Assembly: GCA_051893555.1 (NCBI GenBank)
Contig: JBJFHL010000052.1
Span: 57,102 to 121,101 of the forward strand
DNA from: RGIG7179 sp051893555
GTDB taxonomy: Bacteria; Bacillota; Clostridia; Peptostreptococcales; Anaerovoracaceae
DNA length: 64,000 bases
Direction: 5' to 3'
The position numbers and the translations under genes are program-made. This document shows, piece by piece, positions 26,683 to 35,246 of this stretch. How positions within the stretch are numbered: position 1 is the first letter of the stretch; each line of letters starts with the position of its first letter. Under the pieces are notes generated by a model. That model saw only the letters and a program-made list of their open reading frames with translations, did not search any database and was not told where the DNA came from.

Positions 26683-26719
26683 GGACGCCAATCGAGTTAA
26701 AAAAAACGAATTGGCGTCC
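26683..26719. repeat. GGACGCCAAT-type hairpin, second of a doublet
   Basis: GGACGCCAAT and ATTGGCGTCC form a 10-bp stem with an A-rich loop and a following short T run on the plus strand. It also lies 24 bp past the stop codon of the minus-strand aldo/keto reductase, so it might help end that transcript. Confidence 0.65.
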
Positions 26720-26742
26720 TTTTCGTGTGTCAGAAGATTTTT

Positions 26743-28104
26743 CTAGTACATAATTACAGCGCGGACCGGGCAGACCGGCGTGCAGTAGCCGCAGGTGAGG
26801 CAGCAGTCCGGATCCACTTCGGCCAGACCGCTGCCGTTCCAGAAGATGGCGCCAGCCGGGCAGGCCGCCCGGCAGGCGCCGCAGCCCTCGCAGTCTTCCT
26901 GGTTGATATGGATCCGCTTATGGGAAACATCCGGCTGATAGGATGGAGCCATGGAACCGGACAGATAGGAAACCAGATCGTCAATTTCCGATATACGGCC
27001 GAAACCGATCATCACAGCGTCCACCTCCGGCTGGCCGAAGACGTAGTCCAGGGCCTGCCGGTAGGTGGCGGTCAGGCTTCCGCCGCCGAAGGCCTTCATG
27101 GTGAACACGCCCTTTCCGGCACGGCGGCAGAGGCGGATGGCCTCCATCATTTCTTCCGCAGTGGCGAATCGCTCTGCCGGTCGGCCTGTACGATCAATCC
27201 CGCCGAGTTGAGCGGTCCCGCCGGCTCCTCCTGCCCCACCGACCTCACCAACCTGACTGGTTTCATCGCAGGTCCGAATGCCCAGACCGGCATAGTTCAG
27301 CAGCGGAAACACCACGTCCAGCTCGCGCATCTGCGCAGCTGCCGCAGCCACGTTCACGTGGTGGGTGGACAGGCCGCAGGCCCGGATCCACCCGCGGGCC
27401 CGGGCGTCCTGAAGGGCCTCCCACGCCCGGGCCCGCTGCGGCAGCTGGCCGGTGCGGACTTCGTGCATGAGGAAGATGTCGATCACATCCCGGTCCAGCG
27501 CCCGGCGCGCTTCTTCGATGGCCGCCATCATGCCGTCATAATCGGCGGCCAGGGATTTGGAACATATGACCGGCTCCGGCCGGCCAGCTGGATCCGACCA
27601 TTCGGATGCATGTTCCGGCCCAGCTGGCTTTGGACATCCAGCTGGCTCCGACCATTCGGATGTGGCGGAACGGCTGCTGGGCGCCTGGTCGCGGTGCTGC
27701 AGTGCCAGGCGCAGGTAAGGATAGGTACGATAGTACTGGGCGGTATCGAAAAAGTTGATACCGCAGTCCATAGCATAGGAAATCAGCCGTGCGCCTTCTT
27801 CCAGGGGCAGTGCCAGCTGGGCGGGGCCCATGGGCAGCACACCGAAGCCGGCACGGCTGACCGAAAGGCCTGTGTTCCCCAGCAGGACCCTGGGAACCGG
27901 AGCCCGCAGGGCTCCGTCCGTCCGGTTCGCGCCCGGCTGACTTCCGTTCCGCAGGGCTCCGTCCGTCTGGTTCGCTCCCGGCCGACTTCCGTTCCGCAGG
28001 GCTCCGTCCGGCGGATTCGTGTCCGGTCGATTCCCGTCCCGCAGGGCTCCGTCCGGCAGATTCTGTGATATTGAATCTATATGCAAAGGTTTCGTGTAGT
28101 TCAT
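26743..28104 (-). CDS. Aldo/keto reductase fused to a 2x[4Fe-4S] ferredoxin domain
   Basis: 453 residues. The N-terminal 340 residues are an aldo/keto reductase barrel (GFGVLPMGPAQL, the MDCGINFFDTAQYYRTY catalytic-tyrosine segment, DVIDIFLMHEV). The last 55 residues carry two CxxCxxCxxxCP clusters (CEGCGACRAACP and CLTCGYCTPVCP). This fusion is common in anaerobes and suggests electron transfer from reduced ferredoxin. Substrate unknown. The N-terminus carries about 50 residues of 15-residue repeats (DGALRNG-type), and two more low-complexity inserts (SEWSxPAG repeats and a GGAGGAGG stretch) lie inside the barrel. AAGAAGGG precedes the ATG. Confidence 0.9.
   Translation of the reverse strand: MNYTKPLHIDSISQNLPDGALRDGNRPDTNPPDGALRNGSRPGANQTDGALRNGSQPGANRTDGALRAPVPRVLLGNTGLSVSRAGFGVLPMGPAQLALPLEEGARLISYAMDCGINFFDTAQYYRTYPYLRLALQHRDQAPSSRSATSEWSEPAGCPKPAGPEHASEWSDPAGRPEPVICSKSLAADYDGMMAAIEEARRALDRDVIDIFLMHEVRTGQLPQRARAWEALQDARARGWIRACGLSTHHVNVAAAAAQMRELDVVFPLLNYAGLGIRTCDETSQVGEVGGAGGAGGTAQLGGIDRTGRPAERFATAEEMMEAIRLCRRAGKGVFTMKAFGGGSLTATYRQALDYVFGQPEVDAVMIGFGRISEIDDLVSYLSGSMAPSYQPDVSHKRIHINQEDCEGCGACRAACPAGAIFWNGSGLAEVDPDCCLTCGYCTPVCPVRAVIMY
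27906..28055. repeat. 45-bp tandem repeat at the 5' end of the reductase gene
   Basis: GCAGGGCTCCGTCC recurs at 27906, 27951, 27996 and 28041, an exact 45-bp period. On the minus strand each unit encodes a 15-residue DGALRxG repeat. Confidence 0.9.
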
Positions 28105-28231
28105 GTGAATCCCTTCTTCATGTTAAAAGACTTTTCTTTTCTATTATAATCGGTTATAATGAAGATGTAAAACCATTTATGGTTCAAGTTGTATGCGTTT
28201 GTTTGAAATTGTTTTTTGAGTGAGGTAGAAA

Positions 28232-28861
28232 GTGTCTGGAGAATTACATAGAATCGAATCCCAGGAGGGATTTGAAGTATTTCGTCATGCCTACCGGGCG
28301 GCAATCAAAGAAGTCCGGACGAAGATAGAAATCCTGAGTGAGGATTTTGCGGTGCGTCATGACTATAACCCGATCCACCATATGGAGCGGCGGCTGAAAA
28401 TTCCCGCCAGCATTGAAGAGAAGCTGGAGCGTCTGGGAAAGGAAGTGTCCATTGAATCGGCGAAGGACAATATCTTTGATATTGCCGGGATCCGGGTAGT
28501 CTGTAATTTTGTGGAGGATGTGTATACCCTGGCGGATATGCTCATTGCACAGAATGACGTAAAGCTGATCACGAAGAAGGACTACATCGAAAATCCGAAA
28601 CCAAACGGGTACCGGAGCCTGCATCTGGTGATCTCGGTACCGGTGTTTTTGCTGGACGGCAGAGAAGAAGTGCCGGTGGAAATTCAGATTCGGACCGTTG
28701 CCATGGATTTCTGGGCCAGTCTGGAGCACAATCTCCGATATAAAAAGACCAAGGAAATTCCGGCACGCATCGATATCGAGCTGAAGGCCTGCGCGGAGGT
28801 CAGCGCCACGCTGGATAAGCGGATGCAGAAAATCTTCAACGAACTGAATGCCATTGAATAA
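28232..28861 (+). CDS. relQ: Small alarmone synthetase, RelQ/YjbM type
   Basis: 209 residues from a GTG with GAGGTAG upstream; this is the usual size of single-domain (p)ppGpp synthetases. The RelA_SpoT synthetase domain covers residues 45-170, with DIAGIRVVCNFVEDVY and KPNGYRSLH as signatures and VPVEIQIRTVAMDFWASLEH for catalysis. No hydrolase, TGS or ACT domains are present. It makes (p)ppGpp from ATP and GTP/GDP as a stress-responsive source. TATAAT boxes near 28145 and 28155 may be promoter elements. The NifU-like gene follows after 37 bp. Confidence 0.95.
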   Translation: MSGELHRIESQEGFEVFRHAYRAAIKEVRTKIEILSEDFAVRHDYNPIHHMERRLKIPASIEEKLERLGKEVSIESAKDNIFDIAGIRVVCNFVEDVYTLADMLIAQNDVKLITKKDYIENPKPNGYRSLHLVISVPVFLLDGREEVPVEIQIRTVAMDFWASLEHNLRYKKTKEIPARIDIELKACAEVSATLDKRMQKIFNELNAIE

Positions 28862-28898
28862 GAAGAACTTTGACGAAGAAGAACACAGGAGAAGACAG

Positions 28899-29213
28899 AT
28901 GAGCGATTCGAAAAAAAGCATCGAAGAACAGATTCAGGAGATCATCGACGAGGTGGTAAATGTGCAGCTGGCGCTTCATGGCGGAAGTGCTTCGCTGACT
29001 TCCTATGAGGACGGCGTGGCATGGGTGAAATTTCACGGGGCCTGCGCCGGGTGCATGGCGTCCTCCGATACGCTGGAAATGGTGGTGAAAGAATCCATCC
29101 AGAGCAAGCTGCCGGAGGTGAAGGATGTGATGCTGGATAATACGGTCAGCGAAGACATGCTGGACATGGCCCGCAAAATCCTCAATGGCGGAATTCCGCG
29201 GGAGGAACGGTGA
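28899..29213 (+). CDS. NifU-like iron-sulfur cluster scaffold domain protein
   Basis: 104 residues from the ATG at 28899, chosen because GGAGAAGAC lies just upstream; the earlier in-frame ATG at 28848 overlaps relQ and has no site. The protein is a single NifU C-terminal (Nfu) domain: helix, then VKFHGACAGCMASSDTLE with the cluster-binding CxxC. Nfu proteins carry assembled iron-sulfur clusters to target enzymes. Its stop overlaps the next gene as TGATG. Confidence 0.9.
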   Translation: MSDSKKSIEEQIQEIIDEVVNVQLALHGGSASLTSYEDGVAWVKFHGACAGCMASSDTLEMVVKESIQSKLPEVKDVMLDNTVSEDMLDMARKILNGGIPREER

Positions 29214-29494
29214 TGGATGGCATGAAGGTGGCCTTTCGTTACTGCGGCGGCTGCAATCCGCGGTATGATCGGGGGGCGCTGGTGAAACGGCTGACGGAGA
29301 AGCATCCGGAGTGGGATGCGGAGATTGCCGAGGAAGGCACCAACTATCATCTGCTTGTTGTGGTTGGCGGATGCAGCAGCTGCTGTGCTGCCTGGAAACA
29401 GTTTACGGCAGACCGGGTGGTGAAGGTCTGGACAGACATTGACGACCTGACGGCAGAACAGATCGAAAGAGGAATCCAATCGGGAATCCAATAG
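29213..29494 (+). CDS. Small CGGCNP-motif cysteine protein
   Basis: 93 residues from the ATG at 29213, which overlaps the Nfu stop (TGATG). It contains YCGGCNPRYDR near the N-terminus and a second cysteine group GGCSSCCAAW in the middle. The arrangement recalls thioredoxin-fold or iron-sulfur proteins; I recognise the CGGCNP motif from uncharacterised proteins of anaerobes but not a function. Coupling to the Nfu gene suggests it could be a client or partner in cluster delivery. Confidence 0.7.
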   Translation: MDGMKVAFRYCGGCNPRYDRGALVKRLTEKHPEWDAEIAEEGTNYHLLVVVGGCSSCCAAWKQFTADRVVKVWTDIDDLTAEQIERGIQSGIQ

Positions 29495-29600
29495 AAAAAG
29501 ATGCTACGCAAAGACACACATTTTCCCGTATCAGCATATTCTATACTACAACTGAATATGTTTCAATTCAAAAATTTTTAGAAAGTTGCAGGTGAATAAT

Positions 29601-29720
29601 ATGGGAAATAATTGTGGTCTGTTAGGCGACAGAGACAGAGACAGAGATTGCGGCATTGATACCAGCTTACTGTTCTTTTTCTTACTGCTGGTAGTTATTT
29701 TCTGTAATTGCGCAAGATAG
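29601..29720 (+). CDS. 39-residue cysteine-bearing small membrane protein
   Basis: ATG at 29601 with AGGTG six bases upstream. The peptide begins MGNNCGLLGDRDRDRDCG, then has a 15-residue hydrophobic segment (LLFFFLLLVVIF) and ends CNCAR. Size and plan (Cys-rich head, single membrane helix, cysteines at the end) recall small sporulation or YjcZ-like proteins, but I do not claim membership. It stands alone and is followed by a strong terminator. No other gene is seen in 29495-29600. Confidence 0.6.
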   Translation: MGNNCGLLGDRDRDRDCGIDTSLLFFFLLLVVIFCNCAR

Positions 29721-29770
29721 CGCTGCGCAGAGAGTATAAGCACAGACTCTGAAATAACATGACGAAAACG

Positions 29771-29804
29771 GACGGCCGTCCTCAGGGACGGCCGTCTGTT
29801 TTAT
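29771..29804 (+). terminator. Terminator after the small membrane protein gene
   Basis: Perfect 11-bp stem GACGGCCGTCC/GGACGGCCGTC with a TCAG loop, then TGTTTTATT. Confidence 0.85.
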
Positions 29805-29915
29805 TGTGCCGGACCATATTAAGACAGAATAAAGGGACAGATTTTTTCTGCCTATTGCCCGCTAAAGATGGCATATTTCCCGAAAAGAATAAGCAGAGGG
29901 TTTATGGAAAATACG

Positions 29916-29972
29916 CTGCCGGGTAATTGCGGCGAGGACCTCCGAAGCATATATTGATGGTGTACCCGGCAG
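29916..29972 (+). promoter_or_regulatory. Candidate structured leader of the first nhaC
   Basis: CTGCCGGGTA (29916-29925) pairs with TACCCGGCAG (29963-29972). The interior begins ATTGCG. The second nhaC leader has the same GGGTAATTG block and the same distance to its TACC partner. This may be a cis-acting RNA; a sodium-sensing riboswitch is one possibility, unverified. Confidence 0.4.
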
Positions 29973-30035
29973 GGCCGGGAACATTGTATTCTGAACGCAA
30001 TGCATCAGAAAAAATGAAAAAAGGAGGAAATAATA

Positions 30036-31490
30036 ATGGGTAAAAAGATTCCAATGTGGCAGTGTCTCGTGATCATTCTGGTCATGCTGGCGTTTCTCTT
30101 ATGGGAAATCGTCGTATGTCAAGACGGTGAAGGCCATCTCGCACTTATCTGTGCTGCCATATTCGCAGCAATTGTAGCCGTAGCCAACGGATGGAAGTGG
30201 AACTATCTGGAGCAGGGCATTATCGCAGCCATCAACCGTTCCATGCAGGCCATGCTGATTTTGATGATGGTAGGCCTTCTGATCGGATCCTGGATTCCGG
30301 GCGGCGTGATTCCTTCCATGATCTATTATGGTCTGAAAGTACTTAGCCCTTCCATCTTCCTGTTCGCAGGATGTCTGCTCTGCTGTATCGTATCTCTGGC
30401 AACCGGAACTTCCTGGGGAACCGCAGGTACCATCGGCGTAGCGCTGATCGGTGTAGGCATGGGTCTGGGGGTAGATCCGGGCATGACGGCAGGTGCCATC
30501 GTATCCGGTGCATACTTTGGGGATAAAATGTCTCCGCTCTCGGATACCACCAATCTGGCGCCGGCCATCGCAGGTTCCACCTTATTCGATCACATCCGGC
30601 ACATGGTATGGACCACCGGTCCGTCTCTGACCATCGCCCTGATCGTGTATCTGATCATGGGCCTGAAGACGGCTGGGGACGCAGACATGAGCTATGTAAA
30701 CCAGCTGATGAACGATATTCAGTCGGAATTCTCCGTCAGCCCGCTGTATCTGATCCCGCCGGTTTTCGTTATCGCCTGCGTCGCATTGAAGCTGCCGGCC
30801 CTTCCATCTCTGATGGGCGGCGTGATCTTGGGTGTGATCTGTATGGCATTCCAGGGAATCGTAGATCCGAAAGCCTACATGCTTACTCTGAACTACGGAT
30901 TTGAATCGGCAAACGCCAATCCGGATCTGGTAGAGCTGCTGTCCGGCGGTGGTATGCAGAACATGATGTGGACCATTTCCCTGATCATGTGCGCCATGGT
31001 CTTCGGCGGTATTGTGGACTGCACCGGTGTCATGGGCTCCTTTGCCAGCGTGCTGATGAAGATCGCCAGAGGAACCAGAGGCGGTCTGGTCTTCATGACC
31101 ATCTTCTCCTGTATCTTCGTCAATGCAGTCTGCTGCGACCAGTACCTGGCTATCATTCTGCCGGGCAGAATGTTCAAGGAATCCTTCGAGGATATGCGCC
31201 TGAAGCCGAAGAACCTGTCCAGATGTCTGGAAGACGCGGGAACCATCACATCCCAGTTCTTCCCTTGGAACACCTGCGGCGCCACCATGCGGACCTTCCT
31301 GGGTGTCAATCAGTGGGGCGTCGGCGGATATGCACCGTACGCCATCCTGAACTGGCTGAATCCGCTGGTATCCATCTTCTACGGTTTCACCGGAATCTCC
31401 ATGGAGAAGATGACAGAAGAAGAATACCAGAAGGTGCTGGAAGAAAGAGAAGCCGAAAAGCTTGCTGCACTGAAGGCGCTGGAAGCATAG
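30036..31490 (+). CDS. nhaC: NhaC-family Na+/H+ antiporter, first copy
   Basis: 484 residues with about twelve membrane segments. Conserved NhaC stretches include GWKWNYLEQGIIAAINRSMQ, ATGTSWGTAGTIG, GAYFGDKMSPLSDTTNLAPA and the closing YAILNWLNPLVSIFYGFTG. NhaC antiporters swap Na+ (or malate/lactate in relatives such as MleN) for protons. AAAAAAGGAGG precedes the ATG. The gene has a 230-bp leader with a folded element. It is 245 bp from a close paralogue, pointing to tandem duplication. Confidence 0.93.
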   Translation: MGKKIPMWQCLVIILVMLAFLLWEIVVCQDGEGHLALICAAIFAAIVAVANGWKWNYLEQGIIAAINRSMQAMLILMMVGLLIGSWIPGGVIPSMIYYGLKVLSPSIFLFAGCLLCCIVSLATGTSWGTAGTIGVALIGVGMGLGVDPGMTAGAIVSGAYFGDKMSPLSDTTNLAPAIAGSTLFDHIRHMVWTTGPSLTIALIVYLIMGLKTAGDADMSYVNQLMNDIQSEFSVSPLYLIPPVFVIACVALKLPALPSLMGGVILGVICMAFQGIVDPKAYMLTLNYGFESANANPDLVELLSGGGMQNMMWTISLIMCAMVFGGIVDCTGVMGSFASVLMKIARGTRGGLVFMTIFSCIFVNAVCCDQYLAIILPGRMFKESFEDMRLKPKNLSRCLEDAGTITSQFFPWNTCGATMRTFLGVNQWGVGGYAPYAILNWLNPLVSIFYGFTGISMEKMTEEEYQKVLEEREAEKLAALKALEA

Positions 31491-31534
31491 CAAATTAAAA
31501 AGCAAATACAATTAACCCATAATAAAGTTCTCGT

Positions 31535-31569
31535 ATCCGGAGGCAGGCAAAAAAAGCCGGCTTCCGGAT
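31535..31569 (+). terminator. Hairpin between the two nhaC genes
   Basis: ATCCGGA and TCCGGAT with inner GGC/GCC pairs enclose an A-rich loop. The T run after it is weak, so it could be an imperfect terminator or processing site. Confidence 0.45.
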
Positions 31570-31634
31570 GCATCTTTCCCATTTCCCCGAATTTCCCCGA
31601 AAAATAAACGAAAGTTTAGGCTGGTTTATACTTT

Positions 31635-31684
31635 CGGGTAATTGTGAAAACTGTGTGAAGAAACTACAATGTGCCTGTACCTTC
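31635..31684 (+). promoter_or_regulatory. Candidate structured leader of the second nhaC
   Basis: CGGGTAATTGTG followed 42 nt later by TGTACCT, matching spacing in the first nhaC leader. ATTGT pairs with ACAAT inside, where the other leader has TGC with GCA. Confidence 0.4.
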
Positions 31685-31734
31685 TCGCGGAAGGTCGACA
31701 CATTTTTCTACTTTATTCAAAGGAGGACTTTATT

Positions 31735-33201
31735 ATGGGTAAGAAGATTCCTATGTGGCAGTGTCTTCTTGTGATCCTGGTAATGCTTGCATTACTGATC
31801 TGGGAAATTGTCATTGCGAAAGACGAAGAAGGTCATATTGCATTGATCTTTGCCGGCGTATTTGCTGCAATCGTGGCAATCGCCAACGGATGGAAATGGA
31901 ACTATCTGGAGCAGGGGATTCTGGCAGCCATCAACCGTTCTATGCAGGCCATGCTGATCCTGGCGGTGGTAGGTCTGATGTTGGGTTCCTGGGTTGCCGG
32001 CGGTGTAGTTCCTTCCATGATGTATTATGGGATTAAGGTCATCGCACCTTCGATTTTCCTGTTTACCGCATGCCTTCTCTGCTCCATCGTATCACTGGCA
32101 ACGGGTTCGTCCTGGTCTACGGCAGGTTCCATGGGTGTGGCGCTGATCGGCGTCGGAACCGCACTGGGATTCGACCCGGCCATGACGGCAGGCGCGGTTG
32201 TATCCGGTGCATATTTTGGGGACAAAATGTCTCCGCTGTCGGATACCACCAATCTGGCGCCGGCAGTTGCCGGATCGACCCTGTTCGATCATATCAAGCA
32301 CATGATATGGACCACGGGACCGTCCCTCTGTATTGCACTGGTGATTTATCTGGTTCTGGGCTTCATGCATTCCGGAAACAGCGACGCGAATCTGGATGTG
32401 GTGGATTCTATTCTCGGATTTATTCAAAGCAATTTTAAAATCGGTGTCGTTTATCTGATCCCGCCGATCTTCGTTATTGTAGCAGTTGCACTGAAGCTGC
32501 CGGCGCTTCCGTCTCTGATCGGCGGCGTGGCTCTGGGTATTCCGTTTATGGCCATGCAGGGCATCGATCCGAAGCTGTGGATGAGCATTCTCAACTATGG
32601 TTCGGAAGTAGAGGCTCCGGAAGATCCTGTTCTGGGAGAACTGGCAGGACTGCTGTCTTCTTCCGGTATGCAGGGAATGATGTGGACCATTTCCCTGATC
32701 ATGTGCGCCATGGTCTTCGGCGGTATCGTAGACTGCACAGGGATCATGGGTACTCTGGCCAATGCACTGCTGAAGCTGGCCAAGGGAACCGGCGGACTGG
32801 TTACCATCACCATTCTGTCCTGTCTCTTTGTGAACATCATCTGCTGCGACCAGTACCTGGCCATCATCCTGCCGGGCAGAATGTATAAAGAAGCCTTCGA
32901 AGACAGGAGACTGAAAGCGAAGAACCTGTCCAGATGTCTGGAAGACTCGGGTACCATTACATCCAACTTTGTGCCGTGGAACACCTGCGGTGCCACCATG
33001 CGTTCCTTCCTGGGCGTTCCGCAGTGGGGCGCAGGCGGATATGCACCGTATGCGATCCTGAACTGGCTCAATCCTCTGGTATCGATTTTCTACGGCTTTA
33101 CCGGCATTTCCATGGAAAAGATGACGGAAGAAGAATATCAGAGAGTTCTGGAGGAGCGGGAAGCAGAAAAGCAGGCCGCGCTGAAAGCAATGGAAGCTTA
33201 A
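31735..33201 (+). CDS. nhaC: NhaC-family Na+/H+ antiporter, second copy
   Basis: 488 residues from the ATG at 31735, set by AAAGGAGG eight bases upstream; an in-frame ATG at 31669 lies inside the leader and would add an unrelated 22-residue head. The protein is closely similar to the upstream copy from the first residues (GKKIPMWQC) to the last (KMTEEEYQ, then EREAEKQAALKAMEA). The loop near residues 210-230 differs most. Two paralogues with similar leaders could differ in ion preference or in the condition that switches them on. A terminator follows. Confidence 0.93.
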   Translation: MGKKIPMWQCLLVILVMLALLIWEIVIAKDEEGHIALIFAGVFAAIVAIANGWKWNYLEQGILAAINRSMQAMLILAVVGLMLGSWVAGGVVPSMMYYGIKVIAPSIFLFTACLLCSIVSLATGSSWSTAGSMGVALIGVGTALGFDPAMTAGAVVSGAYFGDKMSPLSDTTNLAPAVAGSTLFDHIKHMIWTTGPSLCIALVIYLVLGFMHSGNSDANLDVVDSILGFIQSNFKIGVVYLIPPIFVIVAVALKLPALPSLIGGVALGIPFMAMQGIDPKLWMSILNYGSEVEAPEDPVLGELAGLLSSSGMQGMMWTISLIMCAMVFGGIVDCTGIMGTLANALLKLAKGTGGLVTITILSCLFVNIICCDQYLAIILPGRMYKEAFEDRRLKAKNLSRCLEDSGTITSNFVPWNTCGATMRSFLGVPQWGAGGYAPYAILNWLNPLVSIFYGFTGISMEKMTEEEYQRVLEEREAEKQAALKAMEA

Positions 33202-33253
33202 TATTAAGTCCTTCTTAATATCTAAGTGAATAAAAGTAAAGTAAAGGGAGAAG

Positions 33254-33283
33254 ATCCGCTGTCACCATGCAGCGGATTTTCTC
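33254..33283 (+). terminator. Terminator after the second nhaC
   Basis: ATCCGCTG, 8-nt loop, CAGCGGAT, then TTTCTCT. Confidence 0.75.
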
Positions 33284-33420
33284 TGTCCAAAATCTCCGGG
33301 GGAAAAGATTTTGCAAAGAAACGCTGCAGTTTATGGAAAAATACACGGTCGGGCAGTATAATACAGACAGGGTAAGACGGTATAAACCAAAGTTCATTTT
33401 CCGGAAAGGGGATGTGCCAT

Positions 33421-34374
33421 ATGATTCAGGTTGTACAGCTCAGTTATATTTTCACCATTTTCATCGGCATTTCTGCATTTTCTCTGCAGCTTCTCGCCCG
33501 GCGAAAAAATCTGCAGGTCAACAATCAGCTTGTGAAGGGAAGGATGACCACCCAGTTCCTGATTCTGGTGCTGGTGTTCAACATCTGCGATTTTCTGATC
33601 CTGTTTTTGGGAGACGCGCTGGGCGAAGCCAGCGTCGCGTGGATTTTCGTGGTGGAAAATGTGCTGGAGGTGGTGCTGGCCTACACGCTGCTGGAAATGG
33701 AACTGGAATATCTGGGCAGAGGTCAGCAGAAAGGCTGGTTTGCGTTTTTTGCCGTGATCGCAGTGGTGATTTTGTGGTGTGACACCATGTATACGGCAGG
33801 TGTCATGATCTCGTCCGAAAAAATCTATACCATTCTCATGATTGTACTGAACCTGCTGCCGGTACTGGCGGTGGCGGTCTTTTCCGTGATGCACTGCAGA
33901 AGCCTGCTGGCCATCAGCCGCCACAAGCTGACGGAAGGATATTTTCTGATCTATAACGTTGTATTCGTTTTTCTGTGCGTGACGGCTACCGTCAGCATTC
34001 TGGATTCCCGCACTGCGGTGGATTATGTGGGAAACGACAAAGAACTTTATGTGGTGTTCTGGTTTCTGTTCAACTTTCTGAATTTCTTCCTGATCTGGCG
34101 CTCCTGTCAGACGGTGGAGGAACCGGTGCAGGCAGAAACGGAAACGCCGGAAGCCATACTGAACCGGCTGGCTGCCGACTATCATCTGAGCCAGCGGGAG
34201 AAGGAAATCGCCGGCCTGCTCTGCAAAGGCAAAAATAACAACGACATCGCCGCGGATCTGTTCCTGTCACCCAACACGGTGAAGGTGCACACCTCCAATC
34301 TGTATAAAAAGCTGGGGGTGAAAAACCGGGTGCAGGCGGTTCAGGTTCTCCGGGGTGGAAGTCTGGAGGAATGA
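33421..34374 (+). CDS. Membrane-bound LuxR-type transcriptional regulator
   Basis: 317 residues from the ATG at 33421, whose spacing to GGAAAGGGG is right; an ATG at 33412 is too close to it. Residues 1-230 hold about seven membrane segments. The last 65 residues are a LuxR helix-turn-helix (LSQREKEIAGLLCKGKNNND, then LFLSPNTVKVHTSNLYKKLG). Such regulators sense a signal in or across the membrane and bind DNA directly. A TATAAT lies at 33357-33362. Targets are unknown; the neighbouring nhaC genes and the MATE divergon are candidates. Confidence 0.87.
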   Translation: MIQVVQLSYIFTIFIGISAFSLQLLARRKNLQVNNQLVKGRMTTQFLILVLVFNICDFLILFLGDALGEASVAWIFVVENVLEVVLAYTLLEMELEYLGRGQQKGWFAFFAVIAVVILWCDTMYTAGVMISSEKIYTILMIVLNLLPVLAVAVFSVMHCRSLLAISRHKLTEGYFLIYNVVFVFLCVTATVSILDSRTAVDYVGNDKELYVVFWFLFNFLNFFLIWRSCQTVEEPVQAETETPEAILNRLAADYHLSQREKEIAGLLCKGKNNNDIAADLFLSPNTVKVHTSNLYKKLGVKNRVQAVQVLRGGSLEE

Positions 34375-34397
34375 GAGGCGCGCCGGAGCCGTGCTGG

Positions 34398-35210
34398 CTA
34401 CTTTACCATGACAGAGATTTCGGTCAGATAGCTGTCCTTCATGGCCGTGGAAAACAGGGACACGTCGGATTCATATGCATTTCCGCAGATGGTCAGTCCC
34501 AAGGCGGTGATTTTTTCTTTCAGCAGGTCGTACTGGGCGGTGGAGAAATCGTAGTCTCGGAGCAAAATACATGCGTAGGAACCTTTTGGCTTGCGAAGGA
34601 GGTGTGGGTCGTCCACAGGCGATGCGATCTGGCTGCAGATGGACCAGCCGTCGTTTTCCGCGCCGGCCAGCATATCCTTCCGGTTCCAGCAGTAGGTCAG
34701 CTGGTATTCCTGGTTGAGATGACGGCTGCTGCAGTAGGAAAGGTGGGATCGGATGGTTTCCAGCCAGACCCGGTCGCTGCCGGCATTTCCCAGAACCGGC
34801 GTGGCGATATAGTATTCCTCTTCCATGTCATAGAGGCGAACCTGACCGATGGCGTCGCCTTCATACAGATATTCAAACTTCTCCAGGGTTCTCCGGAGAA
34901 GTTTTTCTTTTTTTGCCAGATCCTCCTGCTCGCGGCGGATCTCGTCTAACTGGTGCTGCAGCGTATCCCGGAAAGCATGCTCGTCGCTGCCTGCCAGGCG
35001 CTGCCGCAGATCCTTCAGGGAAAGGCTGGTGCCTCTGAAGGAGGAGATGAAGTAGTAATCATAAAACTGAAAGGAAGCATAATAATGGTAACCGTTTTCT
35101 GTGGTCCTGGCCGGAACCAGCAGGCCGATGTTATGGTAATGGCGCAGTGTCTCTTTCGTGGTACCGCAGAGCTGTGCAAACTCTCCGGAAGAAAAATACG
35201 TGACTTTCAT
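34398..35210 (-). CDS. MerR-family regulator with effector-binding domain
   Basis: 270 residues: N-terminal MerR winged helix (SSGEFAQLCGTTKETLRHYH, residues 7-26), a dimerisation coiled coil (about 75-125) and a C-terminal ligand-binding half of GyrI-like character, as in BmrR/BltR. It is divergently transcribed from a MATE gene, and the spacer holds a MerR-type operator with a 19-bp promoter spacer. It therefore most likely activates the efflux gene when it binds a drug-like ligand. Confidence 0.9.
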   Translation of the reverse strand: MKVTYFSSGEFAQLCGTTKETLRHYHNIGLLVPARTTENGYHYYASFQFYDYYFISSFRGTSLSLKDLRQRLAGSDEHAFRDTLQHQLDEIRREQEDLAKKEKLLRRTLEKFEYLYEGDAIGQVRLYDMEEEYYIATPVLGNAGSDRVWLETIRSHLSYCSSRHLNQEYQLTYCWNRKDMLAGAENDGWSICSQIASPVDDPHLLRKPKGSYACILLRDYDFSTAQYDLLKEKITALGLTICGNAYESDVSLFSTAMKDSYLTEISVMVK

Positions 35211-35246
35211 AAGAACCCCCTGGCGGAAAAATTTTGCGAAATATGC

